From the NCBI GenBank assembly GCA_025937895.1, contig JAICQL010000050.1, forward strand, positions 1-40,978: DNA of 40,978 nt, given 5' to 3'. The translations under genes were made by a program, and so were the position numbers. This document shows, one piece after another, positions 24,755 to 35,879 of this stretch. The number at the start of each line of letters is the position of its first letter. Position 1 is the stretch's first letter. The notes beneath the pieces are model-generated. The model did not search any database, had not been told where the DNA came from, and saw nothing but the letters and a program-made list of their open reading frames with translations. The DNA is from Polyangiaceae bacterium (GTDB lineage: Bacteria > Myxococcota_A > Polyangia > Polyangiales > Polyangiaceae).

Positions 24755-26803
24755 CTAGCGCGGCACGATCTCTTGCAGCTCGGTGCCCGCGGCGTAGCCG
24801 TAGCTGACATTGCGATCGAAGCCGTCGACGATCACGCCGATCGGCTGATCGCTGCGCACCTCGTGCACGCCATCGCTCTGCTCGCCGGGCTGCAGCGCCG
24901 CCTCGGCGCCGAGCGCCGCATCGATCACGGGGAAGCTCAGCTGACAGCGATAGACGGTGTAGCCAAAGCTCGCGGGCTCCAGGGAGCGCTGCAGCGGCGT
25001 GCCGCGCTCCAGATCGCAGCCGGGGATGCGCTCGATGGGGGTCGAGTCCAGCAGGATGCGCGCCGTGCGCGGAGCCATGATGCGCAGGAAGTCAAAGCTG
25101 TAGCGGTCCGGCGTGAGGAACACGTAGTCCGTACGGTACTGCTCGATCGGCGGGATGATGATGAAGCTGGGATCACCGCCGGGCAGGCTGCTGGGGATAC
25201 CGGCGGCGCTCTGGCTTGCGGTCACGTTGCCGAGGGTCACCGGGCTATCGCTCTCGATCCAGAAGTCCTCGCTGGTCACGATCTCGCGCCAGCTGCCGCG
25301 CGCGTCCAGCCGAAACTCTGCCAGCTCGCCGCCCAGGCTGGTGGTGACGGTGGCCCCACCCTCCAGCACCGACATGACCCGGAACACCTCTGGCTCCGTG
25401 TCCAGGCCCAGGCGCGCACCGGCGTTGCCGAGCGCCAGGTGACGATTGAAGCTCACCGGCGCCACGAAGCGCTTGCCCGCGCTGCGGATGGGATCCAGCT
25501 GCTCCTCCAGGTGGTCGGCGCAGCAGCGGCGCTCGGAGATGCGATCGAAGCGCGGGGCGTCGCTCGCCTCACTGCCGCTGAACACGGCCACCGGCGCGTC
25601 CGAGGCCACGATCGAGCTGGAGAAGTCGGCGCCGAAATCGTCCGTCTCCAGGTTGAGCACGTCGAAGGCGTCGAGCTGAAACTCGACCGTGGAACCCGGC
25701 TGCAGCAGCGCCACCGGCGCCCCCGCCAGCACGCGCGCCGCGGTGGTGACGCGCACGCGCGTGTCGTCGCGCGTGGCGGTGATGGTCAGGAAGGCGCGGA
25801 AATCCAGCGGTGTCTCGCCGCCAAAATTGGTGTTCGGGTCGTCGGTGTTGGCGATGGTCTGCGGCCAGCCCAGCACCACGTACGCGTCCTCCATCGTACC
25901 CACCTGGCCGCGCAGGGCCTCCACCGGCTTGAGCAGGGAGGCGTCGTTGGAGAACACGTTGACGTTCTCCAGCGGGTTGAACTGGTACGCGACCACCGGC
26001 ACCGTGCTGGTGACGCGGTATGCGCTGCGCGTCAGCGCCGTGCCCGTGCCGGTGTTGAACTGGCCCGGCGCAGAGCCGTCGACCTCGCGCGCGGGGAGCG
26101 GAAAGACCAGCAGGTTGAAGGGCGAGACCGTGGCCTCGATGACCTGCACGGGCGCGCCCGGTTGAGCCGGCAGCGTGTCATCGCGGTGGATGCGGACCAG
26201 CGCCGTGAGATCCGGCTGCGGATTGCTGACCACGACAGCGAACTGCTGCGCCGCTGCGTTGAGGCCGGGCCCCGCCACGGCGTTGTCCAGATCCACCGCC
26301 CAGTACTCGCAGCCCACGTTGCTGCGCTGCTGGGCGGCCAGGGTGCACAGGTTGGTGCAGACGCCCCCGCGGCAGGCCTCCGCCGCCTCGGTGTTGCACT
26401 CCTCGACCATGGTGCGGGTCTCCCCCGCCGCATCGCAGCGCAGCACCGTCTGGCCGTCGCAGCTCTGGCTGTTGGGCAGACAGTTCAGGCAGGCCTCGAG
26501 CTCGCTCGAGCACACACGACCACTGGCGCCGCAGTCCTCCAGCAGCTGCCACTCGGGTCCGGCAGGCCCGTCCGTGCAGCGTTCGAGCAACGAAGTGCAG
26601 CGCACCGTCCCCACGGTGCACGGCTGCAGCGGCACCTCGGCGACAGGCTCCAGGGGACGCCGGATCCAGCGATCCGCCGGATCGAAGGAGCACGCGCTCG
26701 CCAGGCAAGCGCCCCCAACAGCCGCCGGCCAGAAGCGGCGCGCAAACGAGAGCACCGCGCCTGGCGCGCCCCGGAACATCGCGCTAGGCGCGCCTCGAAA
26801 CAT
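24755..26803 (-). CDS. IgGFc-binding-domain secreted lipoprotein
   Basis: Large surface or secreted protein, about 680 residues, whose central part resembles the IgGFc-binding N-terminal domain found in many myxobacterial secreted proteins. The leader ends LASAC, a usable lipobox (Cys about 26-54 residues from the start, depending on start choice). A Cys-rich segment (CTVGTVRCTSLLERC; CLNCLPNSQSCDGQ; CRGGVCTNLC) follows, then a long beta-rich region with FQFNPLENVNVFSNDASLLKP-like motifs (here YQFNPLENVNVFSNDASLL). Starts at 26851, 26824, 26803 and 26779 are all possible; the last two fit a lipoprotein leader and avoid overlap with the upstream gene. Binding to immunoglobulin is a family name only. 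Confidence 0.75.
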   Translation of the reverse strand: MFRGAPSAMFRGAPGAVLSFARRFWPAAVGGACLASACSFDPADRWIRRPLEPVAEVPLQPCTVGTVRCTSLLERCTDGPAGPEWQLLEDCGASGRVCSSELEACLNCLPNSQSCDGQTVLRCDAAGETRTMVEECNTEAAEACRGGVCTNLCTLAAQQRSNVGCEYWAVDLDNAVAGPGLNAAAQQFAVVVSNPQPDLTALVRIHRDDTLPAQPGAPVQVIEATVSPFNLLVFPLPAREVDGSAPGQFNTGTGTALTRSAYRVTSTVPVVAYQFNPLENVNVFSNDASLLKPVEALRGQVGTMEDAYVVLGWPQTIANTDDPNTNFGGETPLDFRAFLTITATRDDTRVRVTTAARVLAGAPVALLQPGSTVEFQLDAFDVLNLETDDFGADFSSSIVASDAPVAVFSGSEASDAPRFDRISERRCCADHLEEQLDPIRSAGKRFVAPVSFNRHLALGNAGARLGLDTEPEVFRVMSVLEGGATVTTSLGGELAEFRLDARGSWREIVTSEDFWIESDSPVTLGNVTASQSAAGIPSSLPGGDPSFIIIPPIEQYRTDYVFLTPDRYSFDFLRIMAPRTARILLDSTPIERIPGCDLERGTPLQRSLEPASFGYTVYRCQLSFPVIDAALGAEAALQPGEQSDGVHEVRSDQPIGVIVDGFDRNVSYGYAAGTELQEIVPR

Positions 26804-26824
26804 CGCGCGCGACCTAGCGCTCAT
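26777..26824 (-). repeat. Tandem near-repeat encoding MFRGAP(S/G)A twice
   Basis: Two 24-base near-identical units encode MFRGAPSA and MFRGAPGA, each starting with a possible ATG start codon (26803 and 26779). A recent small duplication at the gene start would explain them. The region also carries the ATG at 26824, which overlaps the upstream gene's stop (TAG, 26814-26816). Confidence 0.7.
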
Positions 26825-28991
26825 AACGAGTTGGAGCCACGTCGACGGCATAGGCTTGCCACGCCGCCCGGCGAGTCTGCTCCAGCTCCAGCTGCGCGTA
26901 GTCCAGCTCCGGGACGCTGGCCAGCGATGCCACCACGTCGAGCGCGCCGGGCAGCAAGCCCCCCTCTGGCAACAGCCCGAGCTCGGGCAGCTCCACCGCA
27001 GGGGCGCCGGGGGGGGCGATGATCGACCAGGTGATCAGCCCCGCGCCGCTGCTGATCGCGTAGTGGACCAGATCCACGCTGCGGCCGCGATCGGTCCAGC
27101 TCACCGACAGCGCGCGTGTCCAGCTGCCCGCCGGCGTCACCCCCACGCTGAGCGTGGGCACGGGCACGAAGCTGCGCACCGGCAAGGCCTGGCTCGCCTC
27201 GCGCGCGGTGAGCAGGGGCAGCACCGGGTAGGGCGGGCGCTGCGCCGAGCCCGTCACCGCGCGCACGCTCACCGCATATTCTGCGCCGGCGAGCGCGCGC
27301 CCGAGCGCCGGCAGACCCACTAGATCCAGCGAGCCGCTGCCGGGCAGCGGCCTCTCGCGCGACAGGTTGGGCAGCAGCAGGAAGCCCTGCTCCGCCATCT
27401 GGACCGCCGCGCTGACGACCAGGCGATCAGGACCGCGAGCGCCTGCCGCGGGCTCCTCCAGCTCCAGGGTCAGCGCCTGATCGAGGGTCAGGTTCATGGC
27501 GATGGAGAGCCCATCGATGGTCTCCCCCGGGCCTGCGTAGATGTTGCGCAGCATGCCCAGCGCGTACGCAGTGAATCGCGGCGGATCGGCGCTGCGGTTC
27601 TCCACGCCGGCCAGCGCATACAGCGAGCGGCTGCCTGCGCCCGTGGTGAGCGAGAAGGCATAGCCCGCCTGGCCCGGGCTGGCCTGAGTGACGGCCAGAT
27701 CAGCTCGGGGCAGCCGGAAAGTGCCCTCCGGATCGCTGCTGGGCTGCAGCACGTAGGCCACGCGCGTATCGGCGGGGTTGTCCGGTGCCGGCACGTTCAC
27801 CCAGCCCGCACGCGCGAGCTCCAGCGCGCCGCCCCAGACCAGCTCACCTGCGAGGGTCACTGGACGCGATGGCGAGCCGCCGAAGTTGGGCAGCTGGGGA
27901 TCCGCACAATCCGGCGACCCCACGGGGCTCAGCGCCACCCGCAGCGTATCCACGGGCACGGCCGCGAAGGTCAGCGGTTGAAAGCAGCGCGCCGCGATCG
28001 TGACCATCACCGGCGCCGTCACCTCGCCGACAAAGGGGGCGCTGCCTGCCGCGTCCGTTTGCCGCACGTTCGCGCCGGGCTGCCCCAGCCGCTCGACATC
28101 GAAGGTATTGCCCAGGATGACGTAGGCGCCGGGCAGCGGGCTCCCGCCTGCCGTGACATACACCGTCAGATCTCCGGCGAGCGGAGCCCCGCTCAGCCCG
28201 CCAGGCAACGCCACGCCGGGTTCATACGTGATCCCACCCAGCAGCGTCTCGCTCGTACCGCCGGTGCTGACGGTGATGCTCTTCTGGCCCTCGGTGCTCG
28301 CAGGCAAGCGACAGTCCAGCTGCTGCTCACCGCCCTCGCTGCGCAGGGCCAGCACCTCACAGGGCAGGCCATCGATCTGCACCGTCGTCTGATCCGTCCA
28401 GCCCGTGCCCGAACCCACCAGGGTCATGGTGCTGCCGCCGGCAGCAGGACCCGCTGCAGGATCGGCATAGAACGCGTCGTAGTGATAGCCGTTGGCCAGC
28501 ACACGGCGGGTCGAGGCATCGTCGCCGTTCTGGGTGCTGATCGTCACGTCACCCGGCGAGCCCGCTGGGACTTCGACCTGGATGCGATCGGCACGAGAAG
28601 CCGTCACCTGCTCGGCAGGCACCTCGACATCGCCGAACCAGACGCGCGCGTTGCTACCGAAGCCGTTGCCGCGCAGCACGCTGATGCCACCGCCGCGAAA
28701 AGGGCCGTGGGCAGGGCTCAGCCCGAGCAGCGCATGCTCGTCGGCGGGTGCCAGCTCCGTGGTGGGGATCGGCGCTGGGGCGGCGCCGCTCACGAAATCG
28801 TCCGGGGCAGCGCTGGGCTCGGGCTGGCGACGCCGGCTCCCCAGCTCGCTATCGGAGCTCGAGCAGCCGAGCAGCGCGCCGCAGACTACGACGCCGGCCC
28901 TCACGCGCTGCAGCACTCCGCTGGTGAGCTGCCGACTGGTGAGTTGCCCAGCAGGCGCTGCGCGACGTGACCTCGAACGAGAGAAAGGCAT
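26814..28991 (-). CDS. IPT/TIG-domain lipoprotein
   Basis: Predicted outer-membrane or cell-surface lipoprotein of 725 residues. From the ATG at 28991 a basic N-terminus leads to GALLGC, a perfect lipobox (Cys43). Two IPT/TIG immunoglobulin-like domains follow: about 89-170 (LSPAHGPFRGGGISVLRGNGF...) and about 178-255 (GPAAGGSTMTLVGSGTGW...). The remaining two-thirds is beta-rich, with carboxypeptidase-regulatory-like motifs (GSPLPGAYVILGN; RQTDAAGSAPF) and no identified domain. The frame continues to 29231, but those codons lack a leader. No Shine-Dalgarno is clear. It is followed by the IgGFc-type lipoprotein gene, with which it overlaps or nearly abuts. Role probably structural or in adhesion; not established. 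Confidence 0.78.
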   Translation of the reverse strand: MPFSRSRSRRAAPAGQLTSRQLTSGVLQRVRAGVVVCGALLGCSSSDSELGSRRRQPEPSAAPDDFVSGAAPAPIPTTELAPADEHALLGLSPAHGPFRGGGISVLRGNGFGSNARVWFGDVEVPAEQVTASRADRIQVEVPAGSPGDVTISTQNGDDASTRRVLANGYHYDAFYADPAAGPAAGGSTMTLVGSGTGWTDQTTVQIDGLPCEVLALRSEGGEQQLDCRLPASTEGQKSITVSTGGTSETLLGGITYEPGVALPGGLSGAPLAGDLTVYVTAGGSPLPGAYVILGNTFDVERLGQPGANVRQTDAAGSAPFVGEVTAPVMVTIAARCFQPLTFAAVPVDTLRVALSPVGSPDCADPQLPNFGGSPSRPVTLAGELVWGGALELARAGWVNVPAPDNPADTRVAYVLQPSSDPEGTFRLPRADLAVTQASPGQAGYAFSLTTGAGSRSLYALAGVENRSADPPRFTAYALGMLRNIYAGPGETIDGLSIAMNLTLDQALTLELEEPAAGARGPDRLVVSAAVQMAEQGFLLLPNLSRERPLPGSGSLDLVGLPALGRALAGAEYAVSVRAVTGSAQRPPYPVLPLLTAREASQALPVRSFVPVPTLSVGVTPAGSWTRALSVSWTDRGRSVDLVHYAISSGAGLITWSIIAPPGAPAVELPELGLLPEGGLLPGALDVVASLASVPELDYAQLELEQTRRAAWQAYAVDVAPTRYER

Positions 28992-29133
28992 CGGGAGCAC
29001 TTGATTTTCAAGGCTAGGGCGGCCCGCCCGGTCGTGCAACCGTTTCGGGCAGGGCCGGCGCAAAGGACGTCGCACGCGGCGCTGGCTGGAGCCACGCACT
29101 CGTGAACGAGCAAAAACGAGGCTGCTTGGAAAA

Positions 29134-31596
<2,463 letters not shown>

Positions 31597-31694
31597 GGGC
31601 TGATACTAAACAAATGTGCGGCGGTGACCCAAGAGGTTTCCCGAAGGTGGCTCTTCACGCAGCCTTGGCGTACGAAGCGCCGTACACAGCCCCC

Positions 31695-32360
31695 ATGGCC
31701 GACCCGCAGCACTCCGCCTCCGCCGATCTACCGCCGCAGGGCTCAGCCCCGGTGGAGCGCGGCCACCCCGGCTTCGTTTTTTTTGGCATCGTCGCCGCGC
31801 TGGCCTTGCTGCTGGACGTCACCACCAAGGCCTGGGCGGAGATCGAGCTCACCCGGCGCTCGCCGCTGGAGCCGATCGTGCTGGTGGAGGAGCACCTCAG
31901 CTTCGCGCTGGCGTATAACCGCGGCGGGGCGTGGGGCTTGCTGCAGAACACGAGCGAGAGCGTGCGCCGGCCGTTCTTCATGGTGGTGAGCATGGCGGCC
32001 ATCGCCTTCATCGTCTCGCTGTACGGCAAGCTCTTGCCGGGCCAGCGCACGCTAGCCTGGGGGCTGCCGCTGGTGCTGGGCGGCGCGCTCGGCAACCTGG
32101 CAGATCGAGTCACCCGCGGCAGCGTCGTGGATTTCATCGACTACCGGGCGAGCTGGGTCGAGAGCATGAATCAGCTGATCGCCAGGGTCGTCAGCAGCTG
32201 GCATGTCACCGACCACTGGCCCACCTTCAACGTGGCGGATATCTGCATCTGCGTGGGCGTGGGGCTGATGGCGCTCGACATGCTGGGCTCGGGCCGGCGC
32301 AACGATGAGGGCAGCCGCGCGCGAGCTTCATCGTCCTCGGCGCCACATCCGGTGCGATGA
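31695..32360 (+). CDS. lspA: Lipoprotein signal peptidase (signal peptidase II)
   Basis: Inner-membrane aspartyl protease that cuts the leader from prolipoproteins after Lgt has modified the Cys. It has 221 residues from ATG 31695; the frame is open upstream to 31614. The first membrane segment (about 26-42) is followed by AYNRGGAWGLL (a family motif), two central segments, GNLADRVTRGSVVDF with catalytic Asp146, and FNVADICICVG with catalytic Asp182. The two Asp residues are 36 apart, versus about 19 in the Pseudomonas enzyme, so the loop between them is about 17 residues longer. A run of eight T (31777-31784) lies in the first membrane segment. lgt follows after 72 bases. Confidence 0.94.
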   Translation: MADPQHSASADLPPQGSAPVERGHPGFVFFGIVAALALLLDVTTKAWAEIELTRRSPLEPIVLVEEHLSFALAYNRGGAWGLLQNTSESVRRPFFMVVSMAAIAFIVSLYGKLLPGQRTLAWGLPLVLGGALGNLADRVTRGSVVDFIDYRASWVESMNQLIARVVSSWHVTDHWPTFNVADICICVGVGLMALDMLGSGRRNDEGSRARASSSSAPHPVR

Positions 32361-32432
32361 CGGCGGCGCGCGCTCAGAGTACCGCGCGCCCGCCGGGCCC
32401 GTGCTGGAGCGCGCCGGGGGGGCTGAGCTGAG

Positions 32433-33377
32433 ATGCACCCGACCCTGTTCGTCGTGCTCGGCTATCCGGTGTCGAGCTACATGTTGCTCATCGGCGTGGG
32501 CTTCCTGTTTGCCACCGCGATGGGCGCGCTCTGGGCGCGTCGGGTTGGGCAAAATCCGGACACGATCGTGGATCTGGGGCTCGCCTCGGTGGTGGCGGGG
32601 CTGGTGGGCGCGCGTCTCCTGCACGTGCTGGCGGACGGCTATTTCTGGGACTACGTGCACCTGTGCACGGATCCCAGCCGCGTCGCCTGGCCCGTGCCAC
32701 GGCTCGAGTGCCTGAACGAGCTGTCGGGGGTGTGGGATGCGCAGGCGCGCGTGTGCCGACCGAAGCAGGCGGACTGCTGGGCCTGGGCACAGATCTGGGG
32801 TGGCGGGCTCACTTTTTACGGGGGCTTGCTGGCGGCCACGGCCGCGGCGGCGTGGCTCTTCCGTCGCGATCGGTTCCCCTTCTGGAAGGGGGTCGACATG
32901 GGCGGCATGATGGTCCCGATCGGTCTGGGCCTGGGCCGCATGGGTTGCTTGCTGGTGGGCTGCTGCTTTGGCGAAGTGTGCGATCGCCCGTGGGCCTTGC
33001 GCTTTCCCGCGCACAGTCCGGCGAGCGAGTGGCAAGCGCGCGCGCAGCTGATCGACCTCGCCTCGCGGCCCTCCCTCGCCGTGCATCCGACCCAGCTGTA
33101 TGAGTCCTTTGCGGCGCTGGCCATCGCCAGCTTTCTGATCCTGTACCTGCACGGTCGCAAGCGCTACGACGGGCAGGTCTTCGCGGCGTTCCTGGTGCTG
33201 TATGCGCTGAGCCGCTTCGTCATCGAGTTCTGGCGCAGCGATGATCGCGGCGGCTGGCTCTGGCTGTCCACGTCGCAGTGGCTCGGGCTCTTGCTGCTGC
33301 TGCTCGCCGGTGCCATTCACTGGCTGCGCGGGCGCCGGCAAGTCCCTCGGGTGCCCGGTTTTTCGCCCGCCTCCTAG
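32433..33377 (+). CDS. lgt: Prolipoprotein diacylglyceryl transferase
   Basis: Inner-membrane enzyme that transfers diacylglycerol to the lipobox Cys, the first step in lipoprotein maturation. It has 314 residues and about seven membrane segments. GLGLGRMGCLLVGCCFG includes the essential Arg169, and HPTQLYE (218-224) the conserved Tyr223; EFWRSDDRGG is the second Arg motif. At the site of the E. coli His103 (SFHGG) the sequence has Tyr129 (TFYGG). A periplasmic loop (about 72-120) contains Cys78, 93, 108 and 115, which could form disulfides. It sits between lspA and a lipoprotein gene on the same strand, probably one transcript. Confidence 0.94.
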   Translation: MHPTLFVVLGYPVSSYMLLIGVGFLFATAMGALWARRVGQNPDTIVDLGLASVVAGLVGARLLHVLADGYFWDYVHLCTDPSRVAWPVPRLECLNELSGVWDAQARVCRPKQADCWAWAQIWGGGLTFYGGLLAATAAAAWLFRRDRFPFWKGVDMGGMMVPIGLGLGRMGCLLVGCCFGEVCDRPWALRFPAHSPASEWQARAQLIDLASRPSLAVHPTQLYESFAALAIASFLILYLHGRKRYDGQVFAAFLVLYALSRFVIEFWRSDDRGGWLWLSTSQWLGLLLLLLAGAIHWLRGRRQVPRVPGFSPAS

Positions 33378-33400
33378 GCCTGTGAGATAGACTTTTCGCC

Positions 33401-34267
33401 ATGTCAGCACGCTCGAGGGTCCCGGTCGTTCCCTGGCTGCTCGCGCTCGGCGCACTGGGCTCGTACTGGGCCTGTCAGGAAGAGGAGGAGCGGCCAGTGG
33501 GGGTGGGGGACTGCGACGATTGTGTCGGGAGCCCCCTCTACCCACCGACCTCGATGGTGCCCGCCATGGGGGGCAGCGCGGGGGCGCCGGGCGGAGGCTC
33601 GGGTGGCCAGGGGGGCGGAGCGGGCACGGGTACGCTCGTGGGCAACGTCGATGCGGTGGTGGAGCCCGATCTGACCACCGCCCCTCTCGGGGCCGTCGTG
33701 GAGGTGCGTGCGGCCGGTCAGGAAGTGGAGCAAGTCCGGGTGGAGACCGCGCTGGACGGCAGCTTTCGACTGGAGCTCGTCGACCGCGACCCCAGCCTGT
33801 GGGTTGGCGTGGGCAGCTTTGCCGCGGATCCCACCAGCATCTTCATGGACACCCTGCAGGTGGTGAACGCGCAGCGCCCGGATCCGCTGGAGCTCTTGGT
33901 GATGCGGCGGCCGGTCTTCGAGCAGCTGGTGCAGGCGGGCTTTACCGCCAATCCCGTGGAGCTGGCGCCCGAGCTGGGCCACGTGCTCCTGCGCTTTCTG
34001 AATGGCGATGGCCAGGGCATTTCCGGGGTCACCCTGGTCTCGCCCGAGCCCGAAGACACCAGCGTGGCCTACGATCTGGGAGATACGTTCAGCGATCTCT
34101 CCACTGAAACGGCGGCGCGCGGCACGATGGTGTTGCTCAACCTGGGCGCCACGGCGTATCCCGGCACCGCTACCACCGTGACCACCGACGTGAACGGGCT
34201 GCGGCGAGACGTCGACGTCCGGACCGCCGCCGGCGCGGTGACCCTGATCACGACGGTCATACCCTGA
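33401..34267 (+). CDS. Secreted protein with Gly-rich linker, probable lipoprotein
   Basis: Exported protein of 288 residues of unknown function. The leader (VPWLLALGALGSYWAC) ends in Cys25; the lipobox is imperfect, with Tyr at -3, so lipid modification is probable but not certain. An acidic stretch (QEEEERP), a Cys pair (CDDC), and a Gly/Ser/Ala-rich linker (about 55-78) follow. The rest is beta-rich, with a carboxypeptidase-regulatory or SdrD-like repeat (VVEVRAAGQEVEQVRVETALDGSFRLEL). It lies 23 bases after lgt and 27 bases before folD, so it is probably co-transcribed with lgt. It is a likely substrate of the Lgt/LspA enzymes encoded just upstream. Confidence 0.72.
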   Translation: MSARSRVPVVPWLLALGALGSYWACQEEEERPVGVGDCDDCVGSPLYPPTSMVPAMGGSAGAPGGGSGGQGGGAGTGTLVGNVDAVVEPDLTTAPLGAVVEVRAAGQEVEQVRVETALDGSFRLELVDRDPSLWVGVGSFAADPTSIFMDTLQVVNAQRPDPLELLVMRRPVFEQLVQAGFTANPVELAPELGHVLLRFLNGDGQGISGVTLVSPEPEDTSVAYDLGDTFSDLSTETAARGTMVLLNLGATAYPGTATTVTTDVNGLRRDVDVRTAAGAVTLITTVIP

Positions 34268-34294
34268 GCAAGATGCCGGAAGGCCCCGAGTCCC

Positions 34295-35158
34295 ATGAGT
34301 GAAGCCAAATTGATCGACGGCAAGCTGATCGCCCAGGCGCTGCGCCAGGAGATCGCCGGGGAAGTGCAGCGCTTTCGTCAGGCGCACGCGCGGGCGCCGG
34401 CACTGCACGTGGTGCTGGTCGGCGATGATGCAGCCTCGGCGGTGTACGTACGCAACAAAGAAAAGGCCGTGGTCGAGGCCGGCATGATCGGTGCGGTGCA
34501 CCGCTTGCCTGCCAGCACCACCGCCGCTGCGCTGCACCAGCTGGTGCGAGAGCTGAACGAGGATCCCGCGGTGGACGGCATCCTGGTGCAGCTGCCGCTG
34601 CCCGCGCACATTCCCGTGGATCCGATCCTGGAGAGCGTGGATCCCGCCAAGGACGTGGACGGCTTCCATCCCGTCAACGTCGGCAAGCTGTGGTCGGGCA
34701 AGGCGGCCCTGGTCCCCTGTACGCCCCGTGGCTGCCTGCATCTGCTGCGCACGGCGGAGGTGCCGCTGGAGGGCTCGCGGGCGCTCGTGATCGGGCGCAG
34801 CAACATCGTGGGCAAGCCGATGGCGGCGCTGCTGCTCGGGGCCAACGCCACCGTCAGCATCGGCCACTCCAGAAGCCGGGATTTGCCGGCTCGCTGTCGC
34901 GAGGCGGACGTGCTGATCGTGGCTGCAGGCCAGCGGCAGATGGTGGAGGGCAGCTGGATCAAGCCTGGTGCCACGGTGATCGACGTGGGCATGCACCGCG
35001 GTCCCGACGGCAAGCTGTGCGGCGACGTGGATCTCGCCTCGGCGCGCAAGGTGGCCGCCGCCATCACGCCCGTGCCAGGAGGGGTGGGCCCGATGACGAT
35101 CGCGATGCTGCTCGACAACACCTTGAAGGCCGCCCTGGCGCGCACTGCGCGCAGCTAG
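34295..35158 (+). CDS. folD: Bifunctional methylenetetrahydrofolate dehydrogenase/cyclohydrolase
   Basis: Interconverts 5,10-methylene- and 10-formyl-tetrahydrofolate using NADP, feeding purine synthesis. It has 287 residues, the normal length. Motifs in order: YVRNKEK with the catalytic Lys55, [31 protein letters not shown], the NADP loop [16 protein letters not shown], and [16 protein letters not shown]. All the key residues are intact. The start ATG at 34295 lies 27 bases after the upstream lipoprotein gene, with no strong Shine-Dalgarno. The next gene, coaE, is convergent with a 15-base gap. Confidence 0.96.
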   Translation: MSEAKLIDGKLIAQALRQEIAGEVQRFRQAHARAPALHVVLVGDDAASAVYVRNKEKAVVEAGMIGAVHRLPASTTAAALHQLVRELNEDPAVDGILVQLPLPAHIPVDPILESVDPAKDVDGFHPVNVGKLWSGKAALVPCTPRGCLHLLRTAEVPLEGSRALVIGRSNIVGKPMAALLLGANATVSIGHSRSRDLPARCREADVLIVAAGQRQMVEGSWIKPGATVIDVGMHRGPDGKLCGDVDLASARKVAAAITPVPGGVGPMTIAMLLDNTLKAALARTARS

Positions 35159-35173
35159 CTACCATCGTTCGCG

Positions 35174-35809
35174 CTAGGAGCGCGCCGGCAAGCCGTAGCG
35201 CTCCGCCGGAACACCCAGGCTGCGGCACACTTCTGTCAGCGCGCGGTCGGCTGCGCTCGCCAGTGCCTCCGGCGGCCCCTGGTTGTCGATGACGATATCC
35301 GCGCGGGCCACCTTGTCGGCGAGCGGCAGCTGCGCGGCGATGCGCGCCTCGAGCTCCGCCGCCGGAGCGCCGTCGCGGTGCTGCGCACGCTGGAGCTGCA
35401 CGTGTGGCGGCACGCTCACCACCACTACGGGGCGCAGCTGCGCTTCCATCCCCTTCTCGAACAACAGCGGGATCTCGTTGCACACCAGCGGCTCCCCCGC
35501 CGCCGCCAGCTGCGCCAGCCGCTCGGCTCGCAGCGCCAGGATGCGCGGATGAGTGATGCCCTCCAGCCGCCGCAGGCGCTCGGGATGACCGAACACGCGG
35601 CGCCCCAGCTCCTTGCGATCCAGCTGCCCGTCGCGCAGCACGTCCGCGCCGAACTCCCGCGCCAGCTCGGCCAGCGCTTCACCGCCGGGGGCCACCACGG
35701 CGCGCGCCAGCTCGTCCGCGTCGAGCACCGGCAGGCCGCGCTTGCGCCACAGGGCGGCCACGCTGCTCTTGCCGGAGCCGATTCCGCCGGTGAGACCGAA
35801 GACGTGCAT
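35174..35809 (-). CDS. coaE: Dephospho-CoA kinase
   Basis: Phosphorylates dephospho-CoA at the 3'-hydroxyl in the last step of coenzyme A synthesis. It has 211 residues. The P-loop GLTGGIGSGKSS (Walker A GGIGSGKS, 8-15) starts the protein, followed by VLDADELAR with the catalytic Asp and THPRI in the CoA-binding region. EIPLLFEKGME is the conserved LLFE stretch, and the Gln-rich lid helix follows (VQLQRAQHRDG). A short C-terminal extension ends the protein. The start ATG at 35809 is divergent from the propeller gene across 70 bases. No other CoA gene is near. Confidence 0.95.
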   Translation of the reverse strand: MHVFGLTGGIGSGKSSVAALWRKRGLPVLDADELARAVVAPGGEALAELAREFGADVLRDGQLDRKELGRRVFGHPERLRRLEGITHPRILALRAERLAQLAAAGEPLVCNEIPLLFEKGMEAQLRPVVVVSVPPHVQLQRAQHRDGAPAAELEARIAAQLPLADKVARADIVIDNQGPPEALASAADRALTEVCRSLGVPAERYGLPARS

Positions 35810-35879
35810 GCTGGTGGTGCGCCGGGCGGGGGATTTGACCTCCGGCAGCCAGTGCCCTTAGTCTACGGGCTCTGAACCG

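Noticed and set aside
24506..27022. 838-codon open frame on the + strand
   Set aside because: Antisense to the ABC permease and IgGFc-type gene. Its amino acid mix (many Arg, His, Ala) has no domain, and it arises from GC-rich third positions.
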